DNA of 64,000 nucleotides from NCBI GenBank assembly GCA_035523995.1, contig DATKPQ010000151.1:15718-79717 (forward strand). Direction: 5' to 3'. A program made the position numbers and the translations under genes. The notes under the pieces are model-generated. The model saw nothing but the letters and a program-made list of their open reading frames with translations. It made no database searches and was not told where the DNA came from. This stretch comes from JASHVB01 sp035523995. Its GTDB lineage: Bacteria; Pseudomonadota; Alphaproteobacteria; Acetobacterales; Acetobacteraceae. This document shows, piece by piece, positions 37,219 through 45,892 of this stretch (position 1 is its first letter; every line of letters begins with the position of its first letter).

Positions 37219-37320
37219 GTTATTGCGAGGGATATGTTATTGCTAGGGATGTAGCAACAAAGCAACCTCGTTTCGGGGGGGCCGGATGGTCCACGGGCCA
37301 CGTGATCAAGATTGCTTCGT
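37219..37320. repeat. dispersed palindromic repeat, family A, copy 5 (with a duplicated start)
   Basis: TGTTATTGCGAGGGATATG and TGTTATTGCTAGGGATGTAG form a doubled left arm, then CAAAGCAACCTCG, and the right arm begins GATTGCTTCG. It runs directly into the 27-bp tandem array. Confidence 0.7.
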
Positions 37321-37428
37321 CGCTGCGCTCCTCGCAATGGCGGCTATCGCTGCGCTCCTCCCAATGACGGCTGTCGCTGCGCTTCTCGCACCGACGGTTG
37401 TCGCTAGGCTCCTCGCAACGATGGTTGA
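37321..37428. repeat. four tandem copies of a 27-bp unit
   Basis: Units start at 37321, 37348, 37375 and 37402, each beginning TCGCTGCGCT or a close variant, with CTCGCAATG/ACG in the middle and GGCTG or GGTTG at the end. The unit is the tail of the family A repeat. The last copy covers the 3' end of the GlcD-like gene. Confidence 0.85.
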
Positions 37429-38870
37429 ACGGCCGGAGAGGGAAGCACCTTTCCCGGATTCAATATTCCCCGCGGATCCAGCGCGGCCTTGATCAGTTGC
37501 ATCATCGTCAGCTCCACCCCGCCGCGCCAGTCCGGCATCATATAGGGTTTCAGCTTGCCGATGCCATGCTCCGCCGAGAAGCTGCCGTCCAGCGCGCGTA
37601 CCACCTCGTTCACCGTGTCCATGATCGCGTGGTCCTGAGCCAGGAACCAATCCGGATCGGCATCCTCCGGTTGCTCGAGATTGAAATGGATGTTGCCGTC
37701 GCCCATGTGGCCGAACGGCACGGCGCGAATACCCGGCATCAGGCGTTCACACGCTTCGGTGGCGCGGCGGATGAACTCCGGCACTTTGGAAACCGGCACC
37801 GACACGTCGTTCTTCACGCTGGCGCCTTCGCGCTTCTGCGCTTCCGAATGTTCCTCGCGCAGTCGCCAGATCGCCGCACGCTGCGCCTCGGATTCTGCGA
37901 TCGCTGCATCCGTGATCACGCCGTCGCCGAGCGCGTCCTCCAATATGAGTTCCATTGCATCGTCCAAGCCGGCTTTCGGACGTGGGGTAGCGAGTTCCAC
38001 CAGTGCATAAAACGGCGACGGTTGCGCCAGCGGCAGCGTCGCGCCCTCGATGCGCTTCAGCACGAAGTCCGTGCCGAGGCCCGACATCAGTTCGAACGCG
38101 CTGATCGTGGCCGCATCATGTGCCTGGAAGCGGGCAAACAGCGCCAATGCCGCCTCGGGTGTCGGCACGGCGCAGAACGCCACCGCGGTTTCACGCGGGC
38201 GCGGCGCCAGCTTCAATACTGCGGCGGTGATGATGCCAAGCGTTCCTTCCGACCCGACGAACAACTGGCGCAGGCAATAGCCGGTGTTGTCCTTGCGCAG
38301 CCGGCGCAAACCGTTCCAGATGCTGCCGTCTGCCAGTACGACTTCCAGCCCCAACACCAGGTCGCGCGCATTGCCGTAGCGCACGGTGTTGTTGCCGCCC
38401 GCATTGGCTGCGAGCACGCCGCCGATCTGCGCGCTGCCCTCGGAGGAAATGGACAGCGGCAACAGGCAGCCGGCATCGGCGGCGGCGAGTTGTGCCGCTT
38501 TCAGGGTGACACCGGCCTCGATCGTCATCGTCAGATCGATCGTGTCGATGTCGCGCACGCGGTTCAAACGCGTCGTGCTCAGCACGAGTTGGCTGCCGTC
38601 CTCGGCCGGAACTGCGCCGCCGACCATGGAGGTGTTGCCGCCTTGTGGTACGATGGCGACGCCGGCCTGCGCGCACAGACGGACGACGGCGGCAGTTTCC
38701 CGCGTCGTGGCCGGGCGGACGACCGCTGGGGTATGGCCTTGGTAAAGACGGCGCCAGTCCTCGCAATATGGAGCGCTGTCGGCCGGATCGGTCAACAGGC
38801 CGCGGTCGCCTACGATGTCGCGGATCTCAGCGAGCAAGGGGGAAATAGCAGGTAGTACGGTCTCAGGCAT
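37404..38870 (-). CDS. FAD-linked oxidase, GlcD / D-2-hydroxyacid dehydrogenase-like
   Basis: The 488-residue flavoprotein has the PCMH-type FAD domain (VVPQGGNTSMVGGAVP-like region, SSEGSAQIGGVLAANAGG, RQLFVGSEGTLGIIT) and the C-terminal FAD-oxidase domain with PFGHMGDGNIHFN and SAEHGIGKLK. It oxidises a D-2-hydroxy acid such as lactate, glycolate or 2-hydroxyglutarate. The family usually ends at ILNPGKVL; here about 12 further residues (PSPAVQPSLRGA) are encoded by the 27-bp tandem array, so the original stop was lost or replaced. Confidence 0.88.
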   Translation of the reverse strand: MPETVLPAISPLLAEIRDIVGDRGLLTDPADSAPYCEDWRRLYQGHTPAVVRPATTRETAAVVRLCAQAGVAIVPQGGNTSMVGGAVPAEDGSQLVLSTTRLNRVRDIDTIDLTMTIEAGVTLKAAQLAAADAGCLLPLSISSEGSAQIGGVLAANAGGNNTVRYGNARDLVLGLEVVLADGSIWNGLRRLRKDNTGYCLRQLFVGSEGTLGIITAAVLKLAPRPRETAVAFCAVPTPEAALALFARFQAHDAATISAFELMSGLGTDFVLKRIEGATLPLAQPSPFYALVELATPRPKAGLDDAMELILEDALGDGVITDAAIAESEAQRAAIWRLREEHSEAQKREGASVKNDVSVPVSKVPEFIRRATEACERLMPGIRAVPFGHMGDGNIHFNLEQPEDADPDWFLAQDHAIMDTVNEVVRALDGSFSAEHGIGKLKPYMMPDWRGGVELTMMQLIKAALDPRGILNPGKVLPSPAVQPSLRGA

Positions 38871-38978
38871 CTCGTGATGGTCCTTCGTTGGTGCAGGTAT
38901 AGGACCAGATGCGGAGTGGGAGGAAATGCGCGAGTAGGTGCAGGCGACCGATGGTGGTGCGGAATGCGCTCCCTATTA

Positions 38979-39075
38979 TGTCATTGCGAGGCGCGAAGCG
39001 CCGAAGCAACCCCGTCGTGCATCGTTCGTCACGACGGACGTTGCTTCGGCGTTTCACGCCTCGCAATCACATGCG
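38979..39075. repeat. dispersed palindromic repeat, family A, copy 6
   Basis: GTCATTGCGAGGCGCGAAGC starts and GGCGTTTCACGCC with TCGCAATCAC ends the element; the inside has CCGAAGCAACCCCGTCGTG and its inverted partner CACGACGGACGTTGCTTCGG. A clean nested palindrome. Confidence 0.8.
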
Positions 39076-39092
39076 TTTTGCGGCCGGCGCAT

Positions 39093-40214
39093 TCACGCCT
39101 CGATGAACCGTCGGATCAACCGGTTCACCTCGCCCGTCTTTTCCATGTGGGGCAGATGTCCCGCACCTTCCAGCACATGTGTCGCGGCACGCGCCGGCGC
39201 GGCCTGCGCGTGTGTAACGGGAACGATGCGATCCTCTCGGCCCCAGATGAGCTGCACGGGCGTGTCCAAACGCGCGAGGTCGGCAGCCACCGACACCTGT
39301 TGTCGCCCGCCCGCAAACCAAGCGTGCGCTATCGCGGCCAGTGCAGCGGTAACGCCATCGAGGCGTTTGAAGCGCAGTACCTCCTCCACCATCGTGCGGC
39401 TGACCAGCGCCGGATCGTGCACCAAAAGTTGGAGCACCTCGACGGCATCTTTACGGCGCGACGCCCGCACGAAGCCTTCGATGAACGCGGGGTTGATGTC
39501 TGGCCCCAGACCCGCTGGCGCGATCAAAGTCAGCGATCGCACCAGGCCGGGCCGATGCGCGGCCAACAACAGCGCGAGCGCCCCACCCAGCGAGTGCCCA
39601 ACCACATGCACAGGCCCGAGATCGAGCGCGTCCACGAACCCTGCCACCGCCTGGCGCAATACCTCGGCATCGCCGGTGCCCACCTCGCGTGCCGAGCCGC
39701 CATGCCCGGGCAGGTCCAGTGCAACCACGCGCCGCCCTTCGGACAACGCAGGCTGATTGAACATCCAGGTGTTCAGATCGGCGCCGAAGCCGTGCAGCAA
39801 CAACATCGGAATGCCGGCGTCGCTGCCTAGCTCGAAGTAGCGCAGCCGTGTGCCAACCACCTCCAGCATACGAGGGGCCGCCGCCGCCATGGTTTCGGCA
39901 GCTTCTTCATCATGCTCCGCCACGACGAAACGCGAGACGAAGGCATCGATGTCTGCCGCAGGCACGTCTGCTGGCCCGCACACGGCGAGCAATCCGCCGA
40001 TCGGCAGTGTTGTGCCCTCTGGTGCAACCACACGCAGCAGCGTGCTGGCGGCGTCCGCCTCGACGACATTGGTGATCTTGGACGTTTCGATTTCCAGCAG
40101 CTCGTCACCCGGCGCGAAGGGCGCGCCGGCTTCCCGCAACCAGGCGACGACCTTGCCCTCGTTCATCGTCAGCCCCCATTTGGGCATGGTGATCGCAGTC
40201 AGTGACGCGCTCAT
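39093..40214 (-). CDS. acoC: acetoin dehydrogenase E2 component (lipoyl domain plus alpha/beta hydrolase)
   Basis: The 373-residue protein has an N-terminal lipoyl domain (ITMPKWGLTMNEGKVVAWL, lipoyl lysine in EIETSKITNVVE) and, from about residue 120, an alpha/beta-hydrolase fold with LLLHGFGADLNTW and HVVGHSLGGALAL. This AcoC architecture differs from usual E2 acyltransferases. It transfers the acetyl group from acetoin cleavage to CoA. ATG overlaps the stop of acoB (ATGA). Confidence 0.92.
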   Translation of the reverse strand: MSASLTAITMPKWGLTMNEGKVVAWLREAGAPFAPGDELLEIETSKITNVVEADAASTLLRVVAPEGTTLPIGGLLAVCGPADVPAADIDAFVSRFVVAEHDEEAAETMAAAAPRMLEVVGTRLRYFELGSDAGIPMLLLHGFGADLNTWMFNQPALSEGRRVVALDLPGHGGSAREVGTGDAEVLRQAVAGFVDALDLGPVHVVGHSLGGALALLLAAHRPGLVRSLTLIAPAGLGPDINPAFIEGFVRASRRKDAVEVLQLLVHDPALVSRTMVEEVLRFKRLDGVTAALAAIAHAWFAGGRQQVSVAADLARLDTPVQLIWGREDRIVPVTHAQAAPARAATHVLEGAGHLPHMEKTGEVNRLIRRFIEA

Positions 40215-41224
40215 CGCGCATAGCCGTGAACGTCGCGCACCGCGGCGACGATACGGTCCTTATCCGGAATGTAGAGTTTTTCCAGTGACGGCGCGAACGG
40301 CACCGGCGTGTGCGGTGCGGTCACCCGCCGCACCGGAGCCTTCAACGCGCCAAACGCGCGGTCCGCCACCAGTGCCGCGATGTCCGTCGCCATGCCGCAG
40401 CGGGGCGTCGCTTCGTCCACCACCACAAGCCGGCCGGTACGTTCGACGCTCTCCAGGATAGTATCCTCGTCCAGCGGCGAGGTGGTGCGCGGGTCGATGA
40501 TCTCGCATCCGATGCCTTTCGCTTCCAGGGTATCGGCAGCTTCGCCAGCGTAATGCACCATGCGGGCCAGTGCCACGATTGTCACATCGTCGCCGTCCCG
40601 CACCACGTTCGCCTCACCGAAGGGAATCACGTACGCCTCATCCGGCACTTCGGTTTTCAAATCGTACATTAGCTTGTGTTCGCAGAAGATCACCGGGTCG
40701 TCGTCACGGATCGCCTGAATCAGCAGACCCTTCGCGTCATAGGCATTCGATGGCACTACCACTTTCAGCCCCGGCACACTGGTAAAAATGTGGTACGGGC
40801 TCTGCGAATGCTGCGCGGCGGCGCTGCGCCCAGCACCGACCATGGTGCGGATCACCATCGGCGTTTTCGCCTTGCCGCCGAACATGTAGCGGAACTTGGC
40901 GGCCTGGTTGAAAATCTGGTCGAAGCAGACGCCGAGGAAATCCGAGAACATCAGCTCCGCTACCGGCCGCAGGCCCGTCACCGCCGCGCCCGCTGCAGCC
41001 CCCATGATCGCCGATTCGGTAATGGGCGTGTCGATCACGCGCGTTTCGCCGAATTCCTTGATCAACCCCTTGGTGACGCCCAGCACGCCGCCAGCGGCAT
41101 CGCGGCCGCCTTCCGTTCCGGCACCGCCCGACACGTCCTCCCCGATCACCACCACTCTCGGGTCGCGACGCATCTCCTGCTCCAGCGCTTCATGCAGGGC
41201 CTGACGGATGGTTTTGACAGTCAT
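40211..41224 (-). CDS. acoB: acetoin dehydrogenase E1 beta subunit
   Basis: The 337-residue transketolase-like subunit: VVVIGEDVSGGAG, RVIDTPITESAIMGAAAGAA, HSQSPYHIFTSVPGLKVVVP and a C-terminal RLVVVDEATPRCGMATDIAA. It pairs with AcoA to bind TPP and decarboxylate/cleave acetoin; a 2-oxoacid dehydrogenase role is the alternative, but the AcoC-type E2 next door favours acetoin. It follows acoA after 12 bases. Confidence 0.92.
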   Translation of the reverse strand: MTVKTIRQALHEALEQEMRRDPRVVVIGEDVSGGAGTEGGRDAAGGVLGVTKGLIKEFGETRVIDTPITESAIMGAAAGAAVTGLRPVAELMFSDFLGVCFDQIFNQAAKFRYMFGGKAKTPMVIRTMVGAGRSAAAQHSQSPYHIFTSVPGLKVVVPSNAYDAKGLLIQAIRDDDPVIFCEHKLMYDLKTEVPDEAYVIPFGEANVVRDGDDVTIVALARMVHYAGEAADTLEAKGIGCEIIDPRTTSPLDEDTILESVERTGRLVVVDEATPRCGMATDIAALVADRAFGALKAPVRRVTAPHTPVPFAPSLEKLYIPDKDRIVAAVRDVHGYAR

Positions 41225-41236
41225 GGCAACCCTCCC

Positions 41237-42205
41237 TCAGTAGGACACATAGACATCAGTCAGCAGCGCTTCTGCCGCCGGCACCTCCGCAGCCCGAGCG
41301 TACGCAACCGCCCGATCGATCAGCGCCGCCACGTCGGCCTCGACCGCGTCCAACTCCGCACGCTCCAACAAGGCCGCTTCGGTGACCCGCGCACGAAAAT
41401 TCTTGAGGCAGTCGCGCTCCTCGCGCAGCCGCTTCACCTCGTCCTTGCCGCGATAGAGCTGAGCATCGCCCGAATGGTGGCCATAGAACCGGCAGGTATT
41501 CACCTCGACCACGCCAGGGCCGCCACCCGCGCGGGCCCGTTCGATCGCTTCGCCCGCAGCTTCATGCACGGCGAAGAAATCGTCGCCGCTTATCTTCACC
41601 GCCGGCAACCCAAACCCTGCGGCGCGGCCCGCAATGTCGCGGCTGCCAACCGCATAGCCCGCGCCGGTATATTCGCCGTAACCGTTGTTCTCGAACACGA
41701 ACACCGCGGGAAGTTGCAACACCACGGCGAGATTCATCGCCTCGAACGTCGTGCCCTGGTTCGACCCGCCATCGCCTGTGAACGACACCGCAACGCCACC
41801 CGTGCCTAGCGTCTTCGCGGTGAGTGCGGCGCCCACCACCAGCGGTGGTCCGCCACCGACGATCCCATTGGCACCGAGCATGCCCTGGTCCAGATCGGCA
41901 ATATGCATCGATCCACCCTTGCCGCCGCACAGCCCGTCTTTCTTGCCGAACAATTCGGCCATCATCGCGACGACATCGCAGCCCTTGGCGATGCTATGGC
42001 CATGGCCACGATGCGTGCTCGCGATGTGGTCGCGCGGACCGAGATGCGAGCAAACGCCGACCGCGGATGCCTCCTGTCCGGCGTAAAGATGAACGAAACC
42101 GGGGATGCCGCCCTTGGAGAATTCCTCCTGCACCCGCTCCTCGAAGCGCCGGATGGCGGTCATGGCACGGAAGGCCTGGATCAGCGTCTCGCGGTTGAGT
42201 TGCAT
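41237..42205 (-). CDS. acoA: acetoin dehydrogenase E1 alpha subunit (TPP-dependent)
   Basis: The 322-residue subunit has RRFEERVQEEFSKGGIPGF, HLYAGQEASAVG, HRGHGHSIAKG and the TPP motif FTGDGGSNQGTTFEA to FENNGYGEYT. ATG 42205 has AAAGGAAA upstream; the longer open frame reads into the hemN promoter. It is first of acoABC; no lipoamide dehydrogenase gene is adjacent, so E3 must be shared. The FNR-like box at 42290 lies in the shared promoter region with hemN. Confidence 0.93.
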   Translation of the reverse strand: MQLNRETLIQAFRAMTAIRRFEERVQEEFSKGGIPGFVHLYAGQEASAVGVCSHLGPRDHIASTHRGHGHSIAKGCDVVAMMAELFGKKDGLCGGKGGSMHIADLDQGMLGANGIVGGGPPLVVGAALTAKTLGTGGVAVSFTGDGGSNQGTTFEAMNLAVVLQLPAVFVFENNGYGEYTGAGYAVGSRDIAGRAAGFGLPAVKISGDDFFAVHEAAGEAIERARAGGGPGVVEVNTCRFYGHHSGDAQLYRGKDEVKRLREERDCLKNFRARVTEAALLERAELDAVEADVAALIDRAVAYARAAEVPAAEALLTDVYVSY

Positions 42206-42289
42206 GGCGTTTCCTTTGCTGGCTGGGAGCCACGTTTGGCGGAGACCATAGCGCACGGGCGGCCCAAAGTCGCGAGGGACGGCCGCACG

Positions 42290-42303
42290 TTGACCCAAAT
42301 CAA
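42290..42303 (+). promoter_or_regulatory. FNR/ANR-like box between acoA and hemN
   Basis: TTGAC-CCAA-ATCAA, same half-site variant as the cydA box. Its centre is 42.5 bases before the hemN ATG, so class II activation would start transcription at about the start codon. Confidence 0.6.
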
Positions 42304-42338
42304 GGCACGAGCCCCAGCTGCGGGCGACACTGACAACC

Positions 42339-43691
42339 ATGAACATCGCCGATCTGATCGTCAAATACGACCGGCGGGTACCGCGCTATACTTCCTACCC
42401 GACGGCGCCGCATTTCTCGCCCACGATTGCTGGTGGGCATTACGCCGGCTGGCTCGCCGCGCTGTCCCACGAAACGCCCCTGTCGCTGTATCTTCACGTC
42501 CCGTTCTGTGCCTCGCTGTGTCTGTTCTGTGCCTGCCACACGACCGTGGTGCATCACCCGGAGCCGCTGATCTCGTACGGCGCCACCTTGCAGATCGAGA
42601 TCACCAACGTCGCTGGTGCCATCGGCCGGCGCCTGCCCGTGCGCCATATCCACTGGGGCGGCGGCACGCCCACCGCGCTGCCCCCGGCCGTGATGCGCAA
42701 CATCATGACCAGCCTGCGCACCCATTTCGACGTGCTATCGGGTGCTGAATTGGCGGTGGAAGTGGACCCGCGCGCGCTGTCGGACGAATCCGTCGAGGCG
42801 CTGGGTGAGATTGGTGTTACCCGCGCCAGTCTTGGCGTGCAGGATTTCGATCCCGATGTGCAAGAAGCCATCCATCGTCTGCAGGACTATGCCCTCACCG
42901 CCAACTGTGCCGAGCGCCTGCGAAAGGTGGGTATACGCTCGATCAATCTGGATCTGATCTATGGCCTACCGCACCAGACCGTTCCCGGTGTGGCGAAGAC
43001 AGTGCAACAGGCGTTGCAGATTGCGCCTGACAGAGTCGCTGTGTTCGGCTACGCGCATGTCCCTTGGATGAAAAAGCACCAGGCGCTGCTGCCGGCCGAC
43101 GCGCTTCCCGACGCGACGCAACGCTTTGCCCAGCGTGAAGTGGTGGAACAAATACTCACAGGGGCCGGTTACACGGCCATCGGCCTCGACCATTTCGCCC
43201 GGCCCGACGACGCGCTTACGACTGCCGCCGCGAATGCACGATTGAGGCGCAACTTTCAGGGGTACACGACAGACGATGCGCCTGTGCTGGTGGGGCTCGG
43301 GGCATCCTCGATCGGTTCGCTGCCTCAAGGGTACGTGCAGAACAATCCCTCGGTACCCGCCTGGCGCGATGCGGTGCGTGGCGGTCTCCTGCCTATCGCG
43401 CGTGGCATTGCACTGACGGTCGAAGACCGCCTGCGTCGCACCGTGATCGACACACTGATGTGCACCAATGCCGTCGACCTGCGCGCGGTCGCAGCGCAGT
43501 ACGGCACCGATCCCGCGACGTTGATGAGTGCTGCCCCGACGTTGCAGGCATTGGCGAAGGACGGGCTCGTGCAGTGGGATGGCATGCGGGTGGTGGTCAC
43601 GCCAGAGGGGAGGCCATTCGTACGCGCCATCGCTGCCACGTTCGACACCTACCTCGGTTCCGGCAATGCCCGCCATTCCACCGCGGTGTAA
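42339..43691 (+). CDS. hemN: oxygen-independent coproporphyrinogen III oxidase
   Basis: The 450-residue radical SAM enzyme of anaerobic haem synthesis. VPRYTSYPTAPHF marks HemN proper; the iron-sulfur cysteines are C57, C61, C64 and C66 in PFCASLCLFCAC, the HemN pattern with a fourth Cys. Further: HWGGGTPTALP, EVDPRALS, RASLGVQDFD, LIYGLPHQT, and a C-terminal winged region with VQWDGMRVVVT. No Shine-Dalgarno is visible, which with the FNR box position suggests a leaderless mRNA. Divergent from acoABC. Confidence 0.94.
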   Translation: MNIADLIVKYDRRVPRYTSYPTAPHFSPTIAGGHYAGWLAALSHETPLSLYLHVPFCASLCLFCACHTTVVHHPEPLISYGATLQIEITNVAGAIGRRLPVRHIHWGGGTPTALPPAVMRNIMTSLRTHFDVLSGAELAVEVDPRALSDESVEALGEIGVTRASLGVQDFDPDVQEAIHRLQDYALTANCAERLRKVGIRSINLDLIYGLPHQTVPGVAKTVQQALQIAPDRVAVFGYAHVPWMKKHQALLPADALPDATQRFAQREVVEQILTGAGYTAIGLDHFARPDDALTTAAANARLRRNFQGYTTDDAPVLVGLGASSIGSLPQGYVQNNPSVPAWRDAVRGGLLPIARGIALTVEDRLRRTVIDTLMCTNAVDLRAVAAQYGTDPATLMSAAPTLQALAKDGLVQWDGMRVVVTPEGRPFVRAIAATFDTYLGSGNARHSTAV

Positions 43692-44082
43692 CGTGTTGAA
43701 TTTCCGCTTGCGCGTCACGGCGGACGGAGATCGCTGATCGTAATATGCGGCGCGCCCGAATTGCGTTCGTACCGCGGCGTGGTGTTGTGACCGTGACCGA
43801 TCGCGTCAACTGTCATTGCGAGCGAAGCGAAGCAATCTCCGCCGAAAGAGCGTGCGATCGCCCGTCGCGGATCGCTTCGCCTTGCTCGCAATGACATGTG
43901 AAGAGGCCAACATCCGTCAGGATTACAACACTGGCCTCGCGAGACCAGCGTCTGATCGGAACTCGCCGTCCGCTTTTGCAAGTGTCAGGAAAGTCCTGTC
44001 CCACGCCGTACTTCCAACGTCGTCCAATCTGGGTCTAGGCTCGCTCCAACAAACAGCAAACGTCCACTGGAGCCTGGCACCC
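43692..44082. other. gap with repeat, no gene seen
   Basis: Contains family A copy 7 (43812-43895). The frame of the next gene is open through part of it, but the translated repeat is not protein-like. Confidence 0.5.
43812..43895. repeat. dispersed palindromic repeat, family A, copy 7 (best-preserved)
   Basis: GTCATTGCGAGCGAAGCGAA and GCAATCTCC on the left, GGATCGCTTCGCCTTGCTCG and CAATGAC on the right: a nearly complete inverted repeat around GCCGAAAGAGCGTGCGATCG. Confidence 0.85.
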
Positions 44083-45633
44083 ATGTCGATGAACCGAGAA
44101 AGCCTGTGTAACGACAAGACATTTGATGCGCTGACCGACGCCATCCTGCAACGCGACCAACCGCGCACCGTCGATCTGTTCTTTGGCATGGTGGCACGCG
44201 AGGGGCGCGCCGTCGGCGAGGCGCTGGGCATCGTCACCGCGGCCGAAGCACCATTCGTCCAGGTGCCCAACCATATCAATGTGCGCGATGGGCAGATCGT
44301 GCTGGTGAACAACGACCACACGATTCTCGGCCTGCGCACCTCCACCAACCTTATGCCATACATGCCGGACTCGCATCGCCTGCTGCCGCTGCTGCAGAGC
44401 GTGTGGTACATTCCGGCCGGTCTCGACATATGGAATCAGTTGCTCGGCAAGTACCCCGGCCGCTACGCGACCATGAAAGGCATGAATGTGCCGCCGCCCG
44501 AGTACGGCCCCGTGATATGGAACCAGGACCAGGCTCCGATCCGCGAAGGCGGCACCATCGAGGAACGGCTCAACGCGCACATGCTCGCTACGATGGGCGG
44601 CGAGGTGGACCGTTCTTACGGCATGTTCCTCGATCTCGCTGCGGATTCCGAGGCGCGCCCGAAGCTGCGCGACCAGCTTCTCTTCTTGGGCCTGATCGAC
44701 GTGCAGGACACCATTATGGGCCGTAAGGCACGCAACACCGGCCACAAGGCTCTGCGGGCGCGCGCGATCGCCGACCTTGCCGATTTCGTCGGCTGGGAGC
44801 AAGCGCATGGCGTGTTCTATACCGGGGTGCCTGACATGGCGGTGGGGCCCTTGTACTACTCGGCCTATGACGCGGCTTGCGTGATCCTGGCTGCCGCCTT
44901 TCCTGACGGCGGCAAGAGCCTCCGCGAGACCAACACGATTCCCCTGACGCAAACGGAAGTGGAAGCCTTCGTCGATCTATTGATGGTGGGAACGCAGCAG
45001 GACGTGTGGGATCAGCTCACTGCGCATTTGAAGGCGGGCCACTCGCTCCGTAGCCTGGGCGACACCATCCAGATTGGCGCAGCCGAGCTGATCCTGCGCA
45101 ACTCGGTACCGCGCGCATTCACCGACGGGCAGCATCCATTCGACTATTGCAATACGGCAAATTACTGGATGCGGAGCAGTACCAGCCCGTACCAGCCGCG
45201 CGTGCTGTATCTGATGGCAAATTTCGTCAACGACGCCGCTCGCGCAAACAAGTGGTTCAAACCGATGCTGGATGAGGAGCTGGCAGGGTTCGACGCCGGC
45301 GAACATGCGCCGGAGGCGCTGTTGCGCGATCTGGACCAGGCTATCCTGGCGTTCGATATCCCGCGCAGCACCGCGGTCGCGAACGCGTATTTGCAAACGG
45401 GTGCCGACCGCCGGGCATATCAGATGAGAGTCGCAATCACGGCCTGCAAGTTCCAAGATGATCCGCACAATCAGAAGATCACGCACTCTTCGTTTGAGGA
45501 GTACGAGAACAACACCACGCATCTGCGCGACAGGCTGCTGCTGGCTTCGGTTCGGCAACTCGCAGGGTGGCCAAAAATGCCAGGCGAACGTGATTGCTAC
45601 GCGCGGTTCGAGAAGGAGTGGATGCTGCATTGA
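44083..45633 (+). CDS. unrecognised 516-residue protein
   Basis: A long, clean reading frame with strong coding character. No signal peptide or membrane segment. It looks mostly helical; notable stretches are GGEVDRSYGMFLDLAADS, LGDTIQIGAAELIL, HPFDYCNTANYWMR and NQKITHSSFEEYENN. Several His/Asp/Glu in conserved-looking contexts (PNHINV, DPHNQKITH) could bind metal, but this is a guess. ATG 44083 (next ATG 44089) with GGAGCC upstream is used. It is monocistronic between repeats. Confidence 0.75.
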   Translation: MSMNRESLCNDKTFDALTDAILQRDQPRTVDLFFGMVAREGRAVGEALGIVTAAEAPFVQVPNHINVRDGQIVLVNNDHTILGLRTSTNLMPYMPDSHRLLPLLQSVWYIPAGLDIWNQLLGKYPGRYATMKGMNVPPPEYGPVIWNQDQAPIREGGTIEERLNAHMLATMGGEVDRSYGMFLDLAADSEARPKLRDQLLFLGLIDVQDTIMGRKARNTGHKALRARAIADLADFVGWEQAHGVFYTGVPDMAVGPLYYSAYDAACVILAAAFPDGGKSLRETNTIPLTQTEVEAFVDLLMVGTQQDVWDQLTAHLKAGHSLRSLGDTIQIGAAELILRNSVPRAFTDGQHPFDYCNTANYWMRSSTSPYQPRVLYLMANFVNDAARANKWFKPMLDEELAGFDAGEHAPEALLRDLDQAILAFDIPRSTAVANAYLQTGADRRAYQMRVAITACKFQDDPHNQKITHSSFEEYENNTTHLRDRLLLASVRQLAGWPKMPGERDCYARFEKEWMLH

Positions 45634-45655
45634 CCGGACGTGCTGCGGCCGCCGT

Positions 45656-45826
45656 GTCATTATGACACCCGCAAGGGTCGCAGCAATCTCGTTGCAGCGA
45701 GTGCGCAAGCGTCCGTACGCATATTGCTGCCAAGTCCTTGCGAAGCCGCGGGGCCGAAGCAATCTCGTTCAGGCGGGCGCTCGTGCGCTTATTTGGGCGA
45801 GATTGCTTCGACGTGGCGCCCCACGT
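45656..45826. repeat. dispersed palindromic repeat, family A, copies 8a/8b (rearranged)
   Basis: GTCATTATGACACCCGCAAG with GTCGCAGCAATCTCGTTG, then a second GCCGAAGCAATCTCGTT and its inverted partner GCGAGATTGCTTCGACG. It looks like two partial copies joined. Confidence 0.6.
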
Positions 45827-45892
45827 GAAGACACAAGATCGGCGCAAGACGTGCGCCGCTGACAGCCGGTTTCGAGGGTCCGGCCCGTGCCC

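Noticed and set aside
37321..37428. 27-bp tandem units considered as a CRISPR array
   Set aside because: Units are directly adjacent without spacers and derive from the dispersed repeat; no cas gene in the window.
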